Of a DNA stretch of 64,000 nucleotides, positions 28,371 through 36,130 are shown piece after piece; position 1 is the first letter of the stretch; each line of letters opens with the position of its first letter. Under the pieces are notes generated by a model. The model saw only the letters and a list, made by a program, of their open reading frames with translations. It did no database searches and was not told the DNA's origin. Origin of the DNA: Micromonospora zamorensis (GTDB lineage Bacteria; Actinomycetota; Actinomycetes; Mycobacteriales; Micromonosporaceae); NCBI RefSeq assembly GCF_900090275.1, contig NZ_LT607755.1:6820001-6884000 (forward strand), given 5' to 3'. A program made the position numbers and the translations under genes.

Positions 28371-28498
28371 CGTGTGACCGCCTCTCCGGATGCCGACCCT
28401 GCCCTCGAGGAGTCTCGTCGGCCCTGCCCGAGGTGCGTTACCCAGGGGCGAGCTGAGGTCAACGTATGAAATCCATATCACGTATACCTTGACGCATC

Positions 28499-28519
28499 TT
28501 ACGGTGCGTGTGACCGTAA
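28499..28519. promoter_or_regulatory. Inverted repeat, candidate operator
   Basis: TTACGGT and ACCGTAA form a perfect 7-bp inverted repeat with a 7-nt spacer in the intergenic region between the winged-helix regulator and carbonic anhydrase genes. The region is also locally AT-richer, with ACGTAT repeated at 28463 and 28480. The spacing suits a homodimeric winged-helix protein. Inference only. Confidence 0.4.
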
Positions 28520-28597
28520 AAGCCGAGCCAGCGCCCGGCGCCGGCCCGGCTCAAGAGCCGGTTGACCAGGTCAGATGCGTCGAGACGAGGTGCGGGG

Positions 28598-29326
28598 ATG
28601 AGTCATTCCGGAACGCCCGGCGGACAGCCGGGCCCGCAGCGGACCGCCGACCGCGCCCCGGCGCTGAGCGAGCCGGCCCGCGCGTACGCCGAGTTGGTCG
28701 CCGGCAACCGGCGCTTCGTCGGCGGCGCCCCCCGCCACCCCAACCAGGACGCCGGGCACCGGGCCGCCGTGGCCGACGGGCAGCACCCGTTCGCGGTGAT
28801 CGTCGGCTGCTCCGACTCCCGCCTGGCCGCTGAGATCATCTTCGACCGCGGGCTGGGCGACCTGTTCGTGGTCCGCACCGCCGGCCACACCGCCGGCCCC
28901 GAGGTGCTCGGCAGCGTGGAGTACGCGGTGACAGTGCTGGGCACCCCGCTGGTGGTGGTGCTCGGGCACGACTCGTGCGGTGCGGTGCAGGCGGCCCGGG
29001 AGGTCGCCACGACCGGCACCCAACCTCAGGGGCACCTGCGGGCGGTGGTCGACGCGGTGCTGCCCAGCCTGCGCCGGGCCGAGACCGAGGGTGTGCAGGA
29101 CATCGACGGCATCGTCGACATCCACATCGCACAGACCGTCGAGACGCTGCTCGGGCAGTCGCCGGTGCTGGCCGACGAGGTGGCGCAGGGGCGGTGCGCG
29201 GTGGTCGGTGTGTCGTACCGGCTCGCCGCCGGAGCGGTCCGCCCGGTGGCCGCCGTGCCGGCCGGCTTCGCGACGCTCGGCGAGGAGGCCGGGCCCCTCG
29301 ACCCGGCCGCGCCCGCCGCCGCCTGA
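28598..29326 (+). CDS. Beta-class carbonic anhydrase
   Basis: A 242-residue beta-carbonic anhydrase interconverting CO2 and bicarbonate. Zinc ligands are Cys71 (VGCSDSR), His124 and Cys127 (LGHDSCGAV), with the Asp73-Arg75 dyad intact. The N-terminal ~25 residues are a polar extension; no signal peptide is seen, so it is likely cytoplasmic. ATG 28598 has GAGGTG 5 nt upstream. A bidirectional hairpin follows the stop. It is divergent from a winged-helix regulator that may control it. Confidence 0.93.
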   Translation: MSHSGTPGGQPGPQRTADRAPALSEPARAYAELVAGNRRFVGGAPRHPNQDAGHRAAVADGQHPFAVIVGCSDSRLAAEIIFDRGLGDLFVVRTAGHTAGPEVLGSVEYAVTVLGTPLVVVLGHDSCGAVQAAREVATTGTQPQGHLRAVVDAVLPSLRRAETEGVQDIDGIVDIHIAQTVETLLGQSPVLADEVAQGRCAVVGVSYRLAAGAVRPVAAVPAGFATLGEEAGPLDPAAPAAA

Positions 29327-29331
29327 CGCGA

Positions 29332-29366
29332 CGAGGGCCGCTCCGCGCGACGCGGAACGGCCCTCG
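29332..29366. terminator. Terminator between carbonic anhydrase and cell-wall protein genes
   Basis: Arms 29332-29347 and 29351-29366 form a 15-bp stem with one mismatch and a 3-nt CGA loop, 6 bp after the carbonic anhydrase stop and 16 bp from the stop of the convergent gene. It can end both transcripts. Confidence 0.8.
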
Positions 29367-29382
29367 GCGAGGGTTCAGCGGG

Positions 29383-30402
29383 TCAGAGCAGCGACATGTG
29401 GACGTGGTCGGTGTGGTTCGACGGCCCGCTGTACGAACTCCAGCCGGTCGCCGGGAACCAGATCTGCCGGTTCCAGATCACGTAGTAGATGCCCAGCCGG
29501 TCGGCGTTACGGATGAGGAAGGCGGCGACGTTGTTGCCGTACCTCCGGGTGTCATCGTTGTGCCACGGGGCGAAGCCGCTCTTCTGCAGCGACCAGTCGC
29601 AGGCACGGCCCTTCGGGTGCTCCCACGGCCCACCGGATCGGTAGCAGCCGACGAACCGGTTGTAGCCGGCCGCCTTGACCTCCTTGTACGCGTGCAGCGT
29701 GCGGGGCGTGACGCAACCGGACGTGGTCGGGTCATTCTCGCTGCACGACTGCGGCTTCCAGTCACCGTCGGCGGTGCGACCCGGCCCGATCTTGGCCACC
29801 TTCGAGGTGGCGTCCACCAGGCCGCCGGTGAAGCCCTTGCCGCCAACGAGGGAGAGCGCCTTGTCCGCCTCGCTCTTCCGCTTCGCCATCAGGGCGGTCT
29901 GCTTCTGCTGCTCGCGGACCTCCGCGTCGAGGGCCAGCTTGGCCTGCTCGGCGCGGGCCTTCGCCGTGTTGACCTCGGCGAGCTTCTTCTCATTGACCAT
30001 GTTCATCTCGTCGAGCACCGCGGCGCGCTGGACGAAGGCGTCGGGAGCCTTGCTCTCCAGCAGCATCGCGAGCGCGCCGATCCGGCCGGTCCGGTACGAC
30101 TGGGCGGCGATCAGCCCGACCTGTGGGGTCAACGCGTCCAGGTCGGCCTTTGCCCGGTCGACCTCCAGGGCCAGCTCCAACTGCCGCTTCTTGGATTTGT
30201 CCAGTTGGGACTTGGCGGCGGAGTAGTCGCGGTTGGCCTGCTCGATGACGTCGGTGAGCAGCTGCGGCTCGCCGTCCTCCTCGTGCCCGGACGGTGTGGG
30301 GGTCGTCGGGGCGGCGTGGGCCGGGAGGGGCCCGGCGAGCACGGTCAATGCGGCGATCACGGCCACCACGGGTGTCAACCAGCGGCGTAGGGGTGCCGTC
30401 AC
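29383..30402 (-). CDS. Secreted coiled-coil cell-wall protein with ARB-07466-like C-terminal domain
   Basis: A 339-residue protein starting at GTG 30402 behind GGAAGGGA. A signal peptide (VVAVIAALTVLAGPLPAHA) is followed by a long coiled coil (~residues 50-190, many Lys/Glu/Ala heptads), as in many RipA/PcsB-type hydrolases. The C-terminal ~125 residues contain TPRTLHAYKEVKAAG, CYRSGGPWEHPKGRACDWSL and a final HTDHVHMSLL with clustered His/Asp, matching the ARB-07466-like domain I associate with putative cell-wall glycosyl hydrolases. Function in wall remodelling is likely but unproven. The gene is preceded by a c-di-AMP riboswitch, a frequent regulator of such hydrolases. Confidence 0.83.
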   Translation of the reverse strand: MTAPLRRWLTPVVAVIAALTVLAGPLPAHAAPTTPTPSGHEEDGEPQLLTDVIEQANRDYSAAKSQLDKSKKRQLELALEVDRAKADLDALTPQVGLIAAQSYRTGRIGALAMLLESKAPDAFVQRAAVLDEMNMVNEKKLAEVNTAKARAEQAKLALDAEVREQQKQTALMAKRKSEADKALSLVGGKGFTGGLVDATSKVAKIGPGRTADGDWKPQSCSENDPTTSGCVTPRTLHAYKEVKAAGYNRFVGCYRSGGPWEHPKGRACDWSLQKSGFAPWHNDDTRRYGNNVAAFLIRNADRLGIYYVIWNRQIWFPATGWSSYSGPSNHTDHVHMSLL

Positions 30403-30421
30403 AATGTTCCCTTCCGTCGAC

Positions 30422-30531
30422 CGCCGACCGGGTTAGCTGACGGGTTCGGGGCGGAAGTGGCCCCTACCGCTGACGCGGATTCACCCCACGTACCTGGGTC
30501 CCCGATTCGCCGGTTGGCGATTGGGCGGTGG
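30422..30531 (-). ncRNA. c-di-AMP riboswitch (ydaO/yuaA class), 5' leader
   Basis: On the minus strand, the leader ahead of the coiled-coil cell-wall gene contains the conserved blocks of the ydaO motif in order. They are GGGGACCCAGG, then GGGGTGAATCCGC (30475-30487), TAGGGG, CTTCCGCCCCGAACC and ACCCGTCAGCTAACCCGG (30428-30445), closed by CCGCC/GGCGG pairing at the ends. In actinobacteria this RNA typically lies upstream of rpf-like and NlpC/P60-type wall hydrolases and shuts expression when c-di-AMP is high. Here it ends about 20 nt before the start codon. Boundaries are approximate. Confidence 0.9.
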
Positions 30532-30560
30532 CACCGCAGGCGCCGCTTCGCGCCTTCATC

Positions 30561-30582
30561 GGTAACCGGCAGCGAGGTTACC
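30561..30582. promoter_or_regulatory. GGTAACC inverted repeat upstream of the riboswitch
   Basis: GGTAACC and GGTTACC form a 7-bp inverted repeat with an 8-nt spacer, about 30 bp upstream of the riboswitch in its transcription direction. GTAACC-type half-sites are reminiscent of MtrA boxes found before actinobacterial wall-hydrolase genes, but MtrA sites are usually direct repeats, so this is only a candidate operator. The rest of the stretch to 30703 shows no gene. Confidence 0.35.
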
Positions 30583-30703
30583 CGAGAGTCGGTCGTGTGA
30601 GCTACGCCTGGATGCCGACCAAAAGCGTCATTTCGCCATAGCGTTGAGTGACCAGTGACGTGGTTCTCAGGGTGGACGCCCGATCTGGTCACGCTGAGGA
30701 GTG

Positions 30704-32074
30704 TCACCATGCCGTATCCGTGCTCCTGTTCGGCTCCGGCCACCCGTCGGTGGCGGTGGATGGGGGTGGGGTCCGCGTCGGTTCCGGCTCGTCGGAGCGA
30801 CCCGCTCGCGGTGAGATGAGTGCGGCCAGTGCCTCCGCCCGGTCCGGCTGAGGTCGCGGGGCGGAAGCGTCGGTGGACGGTGTGGCGTCCGTGCGCCCGG
30901 CTGCGGTCACCACTGCGGCCAGCCCGGTGGTCAGTGGCACGGCGGCGATCAGGCCGAGGGTGGCGACCGCGCTGCGGACGATCTCCTGCGCGAGGAACTC
31001 GCTGGTGAGGATCTGCCCGATCGGCCGTGCGTCGGCGGTGAGCAGGAGCAGCAGGGGCAGCGACGCGCCCGCGTACGCCAGCACGATGGTGTTGACAGTG
31101 GAGGCGATGTGCGCGCGGCCGACCCGGGTCGCGGCCCGGTAGAGCTGCAACCGGGTCAGGCCGGGGTTGGCGTGCGCCAGCTCGGTGACGGTGGCCGCCT
31201 GGGTGACCGTCACGTCGTCGAGCACCCCGAGCGAGCCGATGATGATCCCGGCGAGCAGCAGACCGTGCAGGTCCACGTCGCCCTGGAACATCGACAGCGT
31301 GGTGGCGTCCTCGCTGCCGAAGCCGGTGAGGTGGGTTGCCGCCGTGGCGATGGTGGCGAGCACGCCGGTCAGCACCAGGCTGCCCAGGGTGCCGAGCACC
31401 GCGACCGAGGTCTGTGCGGTGACCCCGTGCGTCAGGTAGAGCACCACGAACATGATCAGGGCTGCGCCGACCACCGCCACCAGCAGAGGTGACCTGCCGG
31501 CGCCGATGCCCGGCAGCACGAAGGTGAGCAGGATGGCGAAGCTGGCCGCCAACCCGGCGAGCGCGGCCAGGCCCCGCCACCTACCGAACGCGACGATCGC
31601 CGCGGCGAAGACCACCGCCAACCACAGCATCGGGGTGCCACGCTGGTGCTCGGAGATGTTCCAGTTGCTGGTGCTGGGATCGGTGGGATCGGTCAGCTCG
31701 ACCAGGATGACCTCGTCGCCGACCGCGACCCGGGGTGCGCCCGGCCCGTCGGGCACGGGTGTCTGCACCTGCTGGCCGGCGGACGGCCCGTCGTCCACCC
31801 GGACGTCGACAGTGCCGCACGGCCCGCCGCCGACGCGTGGTGTGCCCTCCGGGCTCGACGGCGTCGGCGGGCATGGTTCGGTCACCACCCGGGTCACCGT
31901 GCCGGGGAAGCGCGGCACATCCGCCCCGCCGTCGGTCTCCGGTGCCCCACCGCGCGGCCAGAGCAGCAGTGCTGCGAGCACGGTGGCGACGAAGAGGGGC
32001 ACTACCGTCATGATGAGGATCCGCCGGACCCGGGGCGGGGCGGACGGAGCGGGGCGGGTGTGGTCGGAACCCAA
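30704..32074 (-). CDS. YibE/F family membrane protein
   Basis: A TTG at 32074 (GGGAG 7 nt upstream) is proposed as the start; the frame continues to GTG 32191, which lacks a ribosome-binding site. The ~456-residue product has an N-terminal membrane helix (LIMTVVPLFVATVLAALLLW), an extracytoplasmic domain with two cysteines (VTEPCPPTP, GGPCGTVDV), then about seven helices. These carry the YibE/F core: FVVLYLTHGVTAQTSVAVLG and IIGSLGVLDDVTVTQAATV. The C-terminal 65 residues are Pro/Ala-rich and disordered. The family's transport function is unknown. Confidence 0.85.
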   Translation of the reverse strand: MGSDHTRPAPSAPPRVRRILIMTVVPLFVATVLAALLLWPRGGAPETDGGADVPRFPGTVTRVVTEPCPPTPSSPEGTPRVGGGPCGTVDVRVDDGPSAGQQVQTPVPDGPGAPRVAVGDEVILVELTDPTDPSTSNWNISEHQRGTPMLWLAVVFAAAIVAFGRWRGLAALAGLAASFAILLTFVLPGIGAGRSPLLVAVVGAALIMFVVLYLTHGVTAQTSVAVLGTLGSLVLTGVLATIATAATHLTGFGSEDATTLSMFQGDVDLHGLLLAGIIIGSLGVLDDVTVTQAATVTELAHANPGLTRLQLYRAATRVGRAHIASTVNTIVLAYAGASLPLLLLLTADARPIGQILTSEFLAQEIVRSAVATLGLIAAVPLTTGLAAVVTAAGRTDATPSTDASAPRPQPDRAEALAALISPRAGRSDEPEPTRTPPPSTATDGWPEPNRSTDTAW

Positions 32075-32383
32075 GGCGAGACTCCCAACGATCCGGTGCG
32101 GGGTACGTGTCAGTGGGCCGGTCGGTTCATCCGCACTGCGGAATCGCGGCGGGAGACGCGGCGGATCGCTGACCGGCGACCACCCGATCACGGATGGTCA
32201 GTGCCCGGCCCGGGCGGCCAGGAGCGACGCCACCGGGTGGCGGCGCCGGTGCCCGTTCGTGCAGCGGCATGCGGGGGGTCATCGTGGGGAATGCTAACCA
32301 GCCCGGCCCGGGGACGCAGGTCGTGACGGAGTGTCGCCGCCGAACCGCTCGCGTGCCGGTCCCCGGCCAGGCATGTTGGAGAC

Positions 32384-34522
32384 ATGCCCGCTCAATCACC
32401 GCCCGATCCCGGCTATGAGCGGCACGCCACCCCGGCCACGCCCCCGGAGAGAGCCGGGCACGACAAGCACGCCGGGCACGACAAGCACGCCGGGCACGAC
32501 AAGCACGCCGGGCACGACAAGCACGCCGGGCACGACAAGCACGCCGGGCACGATCCGGCGATGTTCCGTCGTCGCTTCTGGGTCTGCCTTGCGCTCACCA
32601 TCCCGGTGGTCCTGGCCAGCCACCTGGTCTGGGACCAGCTGGGTCTGAGCTGGGACGTTCCCGGCCGTTCCTGGGTGGGTCCGGTGCTCGGCTCGGCGGT
32701 GTTCTGGTGGGGCGGCTGGCCGTTCCTGGTCGGTGCGGTCCGGGAGGTGCGGGACCGGGCGCCCGGGATGATGCTGCTGGTCGCGATGGCGATCACCGTG
32801 GCGTACACCGCGTCCCTGGCGACCAGCGTGGGCGTCTTCGACCTGGACTTCTGGTGGGAGTTGGCCGCGCTGGTCACCATCATGCTGCTCGGGCACTGGC
32901 AGGAGATGAAGGCCATCGGGCAGGCCCGGGGAGCGCTCGTGGCGCTGGCCGCGCTGCTACCGGACGAGGCCGAGCGGGTGGCGGCGGATGGCCGGGTCGA
33001 GGCGGTGCCGGTGACCGGTCTGCGGGTCGGTGACGTGGTGCTGGTCCGCCCGGGCGGGCGGGTGCCGGCCGACGGGCGGATCATCGATGGCGGCGCCGAG
33101 CTGGATGAATCGATGATCACCGGGGAGTCGCGGCCGGTCGCCCGGTCGACGGGTGATCGGGTGGTGGCCGGCACCCTCGCCACCGACTCGGCGATCCGGG
33201 TCGGTGTGGAGGCGCTGGGTGAGCAGACCGCACTCGCCGGCATCCAGCGCATGGTCGCGCAGGCCCAGGCCTCCGGTGGGCGGACCCAACTGCTGGCCGA
33301 CCGTTTCGCCGCGGCGCTGTTCTACGTGGCCACCGGCACCGCCGGGCTGACCGTGCTGGTCTGGACCGCGCTCGGTCAGCCCGACGAGGCGGTGGTCCGC
33401 GCGGTCACCGTCCTGGTGATCGCCTGCCCGCACGCGCTGGGTCTGGCCATCCCCCTGGTCGTCGCGCTCTCCACCGCGTTGGCCGCGCGGTCCGGAATCC
33501 TGGTCAAGGACCGGTTGGCGTTGGAGCGGATGCGGACGGTCGGCGCGGTTCTCTTCGACAAGACCGGCACGCTGACCCGGGGCGAGCACGCGGTCACCGA
33601 CGTGGTGACGGTGCCGGGCATCGGGCGGGACGAGGTGCTGCGGATCGCGGCGGGTGTCGAGTCGGACAGCGAACATCCGTTGGCCCGGGCGATCGTGGCA
33701 GCGGCCGGACACGCAGGCCCGGCCCCGGCCGCCGGGTTCCGCTCGCTGCCGGGCCGCGGTGTGCAGGCGACGATCGACGGTACGGAGTACGCGGTGGGCG
33801 GGCCGGCGCTGCTGCGGGAACTGGGCCTGTCGCTCCCGACGGAGCTGGTGACGGCGAACGAGCGGTGGTCGGCGCGGGGTGCGGCGGTGCTGCATCTGGT
33901 GCGGCTGCCGGACGCCGTGCTCGGCGCGTTCGTGTTGACCGACGAGGTGCGTCCGGAGGCCCGGCGGGCCGTCGACGAGCTGCGTGCCGAGGGCGTCCGA
34001 ACCATCGCCATGATCACGGGTGACGCCCGCCCGGTCGCCGAGGCGGTCGCGGCCGAGGTCGGTTTCCGGCCCGGTGTCGACGAGGTCTTCGCCGAGGTGC
34101 TGCCGGGGGAGAAGGACGACCGGGTGGCGGAGCTTCAGCGGCGAGGGTTGGTCGTGGCGATGGTCGGTGACGGGGTGAACGACGCTCCGGCGTTGGCCCG
34201 AGCGGACGTCGGTATCGCGATCGGCGCGGGCACCGATGTGGCGATCGAGTCCGCCGGGGTGGTGCTGGCGTCCTCGGACCCGCGCGGGGTGGCTGCCGTG
34301 GTTCGGTTGTCCCGGGGCTCGTACCGGAAGATGCGACAGAACCTGGCCTGGGCGGCGGGCTACAACGTGGTGGCGCTGCCGCTGGCGGCGGGTGTGCTGG
34401 CCTGGGCCGGCGTGGCGTTGAGCCCGGCGGTGGCAGCAGTGCTGATGTCCGCGTCCACCATCGTGGTGGCGCTCAACGCGCAGTTGCTGCGCCGCGTCCG
34501 TCTCGACCCGGCGCCGGACTGA
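32384..34522 (+). CDS. CPH-type P1B heavy-metal ATPase (CopB-like) with His-rich N-terminal repeats
   Basis: A 712-residue P-type ATPase. The N-terminal tail has five AGHDKH repeats, a metal-binding stretch typical of CopB (P1B-3) pumps and replacing an HMA domain. The metal-site helix has Cys348-Pro349-His350 (VIACPHALGLAIP), the phosphorylated Asp392 is in FDKTGTLTRG, and TGES, HPLA (hinge His in SDSEHPLARAI), and [17 protein letters not shown] complete the actuator, N- and P-domains. CPH pumps export Cu(II)/Ag(I) or Cu(I). It faces csoR (convergent, 6 bp apart) rather than sharing its promoter. GGAG before the ATG is unusually close (2 nt). Confidence 0.92.
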   Translation: MPAQSPPDPGYERHATPATPPERAGHDKHAGHDKHAGHDKHAGHDKHAGHDKHAGHDPAMFRRRFWVCLALTIPVVLASHLVWDQLGLSWDVPGRSWVGPVLGSAVFWWGGWPFLVGAVREVRDRAPGMMLLVAMAITVAYTASLATSVGVFDLDFWWELAALVTIMLLGHWQEMKAIGQARGALVALAALLPDEAERVAADGRVEAVPVTGLRVGDVVLVRPGGRVPADGRIIDGGAELDESMITGESRPVARSTGDRVVAGTLATDSAIRVGVEALGEQTALAGIQRMVAQAQASGGRTQLLADRFAAALFYVATGTAGLTVLVWTALGQPDEAVVRAVTVLVIACPHALGLAIPLVVALSTALAARSGILVKDRLALERMRTVGAVLFDKTGTLTRGEHAVTDVVTVPGIGRDEVLRIAAGVESDSEHPLARAIVAAAGHAGPAPAAGFRSLPGRGVQATIDGTEYAVGGPALLRELGLSLPTELVTANERWSARGAAVLHLVRLPDAVLGAFVLTDEVRPEARRAVDELRAEGVRTIAMITGDARPVAEAVAAEVGFRPGVDEVFAEVLPGEKDDRVAELQRRGLVVAMVGDGVNDAPALARADVGIAIGAGTDVAIESAGVVLASSDPRGVAAVVRLSRGSYRKMRQNLAWAAGYNVVALPLAAGVLAWAGVALSPAVAAVLMSASTIVVALNAQLLRRVRLDPAPD
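32453..32553 (+). repeat. 18-bp tandem repeat array encoding AGHDKH
   Basis: Five perfect copies of an 18-bp unit (GCCGGGCACGACAAGCAC) plus a partial sixth lie in frame within the N-terminal coding region of the CopB-like ATPase. Perfect identity at the DNA level suggests recent expansion or ongoing copy-number variation of the His-rich metal-binding tail. Confidence 0.95.
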
Positions 34523-34528
34523 GGGGCG

Positions 34529-34825
34529 TCAGCCGCGCTTCATCAGCCGGCCGACCGCCGCCATCATCTCGGTGGCCATCTCGTCGGCCCGGCCCTCGGC
34601 CGCCCCCTCGTGCATGCAGTGCCGGGCATGCCCGTCGAGCAGCCCCAGCGCCACCTTGTCGAGTGCGGCCTGGATGGCGGAGATCTGGGTGAGCACGTCG
34701 ATGCAGTAGCGGTCGTCGTCGACCATCTTCTCGATGCCGCGGACCTGCCCCTCGACGCGGCGGAGCCGCGTGAGCAGCTGGTCCTTGCTGGCGGTGTACC
34801 CGCGGATCGGGGTGGGTGCGGTCAT
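34529..34825 (-). CDS. csoR: Copper-sensing transcriptional repressor CsoR
   Basis: A 98-residue CsoR/RcnR-family helical repressor. ATG 34825 begins MTAPTPIRGYTASKDQLLTR; the ORF extends further upstream but without family similarity. The Cu(I) ligands are conserved with CsoR spacing: Cys41 (DDRYCIDVL), His66 and Cys70 (LDGHARHCMHEG). In the apo form it represses divergent and linked copper genes and releases DNA on binding Cu(I). Two matching operators lie in its 98-bp intergenic region with copZ. Confidence 0.93.
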   Translation of the reverse strand: MTAPTPIRGYTASKDQLLTRLRRVEGQVRGIEKMVDDDRYCIDVLTQISAIQAALDKVALGLLDGHARHCMHEGAAEGRADEMATEMMAAVGRLMKRG

Positions 34826-34841
34826 GCGAACCAGGATAGCG

Positions 34842-34856
34842 TACCCCTGGGGGGTA
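34842..34856. promoter_or_regulatory. CsoR-type operator 1 (csoR-proximal)
   Basis: TACCCC-TGG-GGGGTA, a perfect 6-bp G-tract inverted repeat, matches the CsoR operator type (GTA-CCCC/GGGG-TAC). It lies 17 bp upstream of the csoR start and presumably mediates autoregulation. Confidence 0.7.
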
Positions 34857-34880
34857 TGGTACGGTCGTCTTCGGGTGGGA

Positions 34881-34895
34881 TACCCCCACCGGGTA
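34881..34895. promoter_or_regulatory. CsoR-type operator 2 (copZ-proximal)
   Basis: TACCC-CCACC-GGGTA is a second G-tract inverted repeat with the same flanking TA/TA ends as operator 1. It lies 28 bp upstream of the copZ start and probably controls the copZ to copA operon. Confidence 0.65.
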
Positions 34896-34923
34896 CGGGT
34901 AATCCGTTCAGGGAGGCGTTCCA

Positions 34924-35133
34924 ATGGTCAACACGACGTACCAGGTGCAGGGCATGACCTGTGGGCACTGCGTCAGCGCGGTGAGCGCCGAGGTCGGCGC
35001 GATCCCGGGCGTGCAGGACGTCCAGGTCGACCTCGCGGCCGGCCGGGTCACCGTCAGCAGCGACCAGCCCCTCGACCCGGCAGTTGTCCGGGCTGCCGTC
35101 GACGAGGCCGGCTACGACCTCGTCGACGCGTGA
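34924..35133 (+). CDS. copZ: Copper chaperone CopZ (HMA domain)
   Basis: A 69-residue single HMA domain with the metal-binding GMTCGHC motif (Cys13, Cys16) and the ferredoxin-like fold through GYDLVDA. It binds Cu(I) in the cytoplasm and delivers it to CopA, encoded two genes downstream. ATG 34924 has GGAGG 7 nt upstream. The gene starts the CsoR-controlled operon. Confidence 0.93.
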   Translation: MVNTTYQVQGMTCGHCVSAVSAEVGAIPGVQDVQVDLAAGRVTVSSDQPLDPAVVRAAVDEAGYDLVDA

Positions 35134-35146
35134 TCGGAGGGCGGGC

Positions 35147-36118
35147 ATGCGCACCGTGACGAGACTGGCCGGGTTCGCCGTGGGCCTCGCGGCGGTCTTC
35201 GGCACGACGTACGGGATCGGGCGGGTCGTCGACCGCGCCCCGGTGGTCGAGGGCCGGCACGACGGCGACGGCGCCCATGCGACGGGCGAGCACGACGAGA
35301 CGACCGACCGGCTCCCCGGCGGCCTGCTCGTCTCCGACCGGGGCTACACCCTCGAACCGGTCGACGCCCCGGCGGACGAGTTCGCCTTCCGGATCGCCGG
35401 GCCGGACGGTCAACCGGTGACCCGGTACGACGTGGCGCACGACAAGCAGATGCACCTGATCGTGGCCCGGCGGGACCTCTCCGGCTTCCGTCACGTGCAC
35501 CCCGAGCTGGCAGCGGACGGCACCTGGCGGGTCGACACCCCGCTGGCCGGTCCCGGGCTGTGGCGGGCGTTCGCCGACTTCACCCCGACCGGAGGCGAGC
35601 CGCTGACCCTCGGGGTGGACGTGACCGTCCCCGGTGAGCTGACCGAACGGCCGCTACCCGCCCCCTCGACCAGCACCACCGTCGACGGCTACACCGTCAC
35701 CCTGACCGGCTCGCCGCAGCCTGGCCGCACCTCACCGCTGACCCTGACGGTGAGTCGGGGCGGGCAGCCGGTCACCGACCTGGAGCCCTACCTGGGCGCG
35801 TACGGGCACCTGGTGGCCCTGCGCCGGGGCGACATGGCGTACCTGCACGTGCACCCGGACGGGACTCCCGGCGACGGGCGGACCCGGCCCGGCCCCGCGG
35901 TCACCTTCCTCGCCGAGGTGCCGTCGGCTGGCAGCTACCGGCTCTACCTCGACTTCCGGCACGGCGGGGCGGTGCACACCGCCGAGTTCACCGTCGTCGC
36001 CGGCACCCCAGCGGCCGGCACCCCAGCGGCCGACGCCCCACCCACCGGGGGCGACCCGAGCGGACCCGCACCGACCGGGGGCGCCGACCACGGCACCCCC
36101 GGACACGGGCACAACTGA
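35147..36118 (+). CDS. Secreted or membrane-anchored His-rich protein of the copper operon
   Basis: A 323-residue protein starting at ATG 35147 behind GGAGGG, with one N-terminal hydrophobic segment (RLAGFAVGLAAVFGTTYGIG) serving as signal or anchor. The exported part contains two copies of a similar beta-sandwich motif: MHLIVARRDLSGFRHVHP (~residues 104-121) and HLVALRRGDMAYLHVHPDG (~224-242). Both end in HVHP, with Met/His residues suited to copper. The tail is Pro/Gly-rich and ends in a His cluster (ADHGTPGHGHN). It lies between copZ and copA, so a role in periplasm-side copper capture is likely; no characterised family was recognised. Confidence 0.78.
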   Translation: MRTVTRLAGFAVGLAAVFGTTYGIGRVVDRAPVVEGRHDGDGAHATGEHDETTDRLPGGLLVSDRGYTLEPVDAPADEFAFRIAGPDGQPVTRYDVAHDKQMHLIVARRDLSGFRHVHPELAADGTWRVDTPLAGPGLWRAFADFTPTGGEPLTLGVDVTVPGELTERPLPAPSTSTTVDGYTVTLTGSPQPGRTSPLTLTVSRGGQPVTDLEPYLGAYGHLVALRRGDMAYLHVHPDGTPGDGRTRPGPAVTFLAEVPSAGSYRLYLDFRHGGAVHTAEFTVVAGTPAAGTPAADAPPTGGDPSGPAPTGGADHGTPGHGHN

Positions 36119-36130
36119 CGGGACCAGACG

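Noticed and set aside
30399..31580. 393-codon minus-strand frame through the riboswitch and YibE/F region
   Set aside because: It is an alternative frame of the YibE/F gene running on into a conserved RNA motif, with no domain.
32453..32553. Tandem repeats as a possible CRISPR
   Set aside because: The units are contiguous, without spacers, in frame in a coding region, and only 18 bp long.
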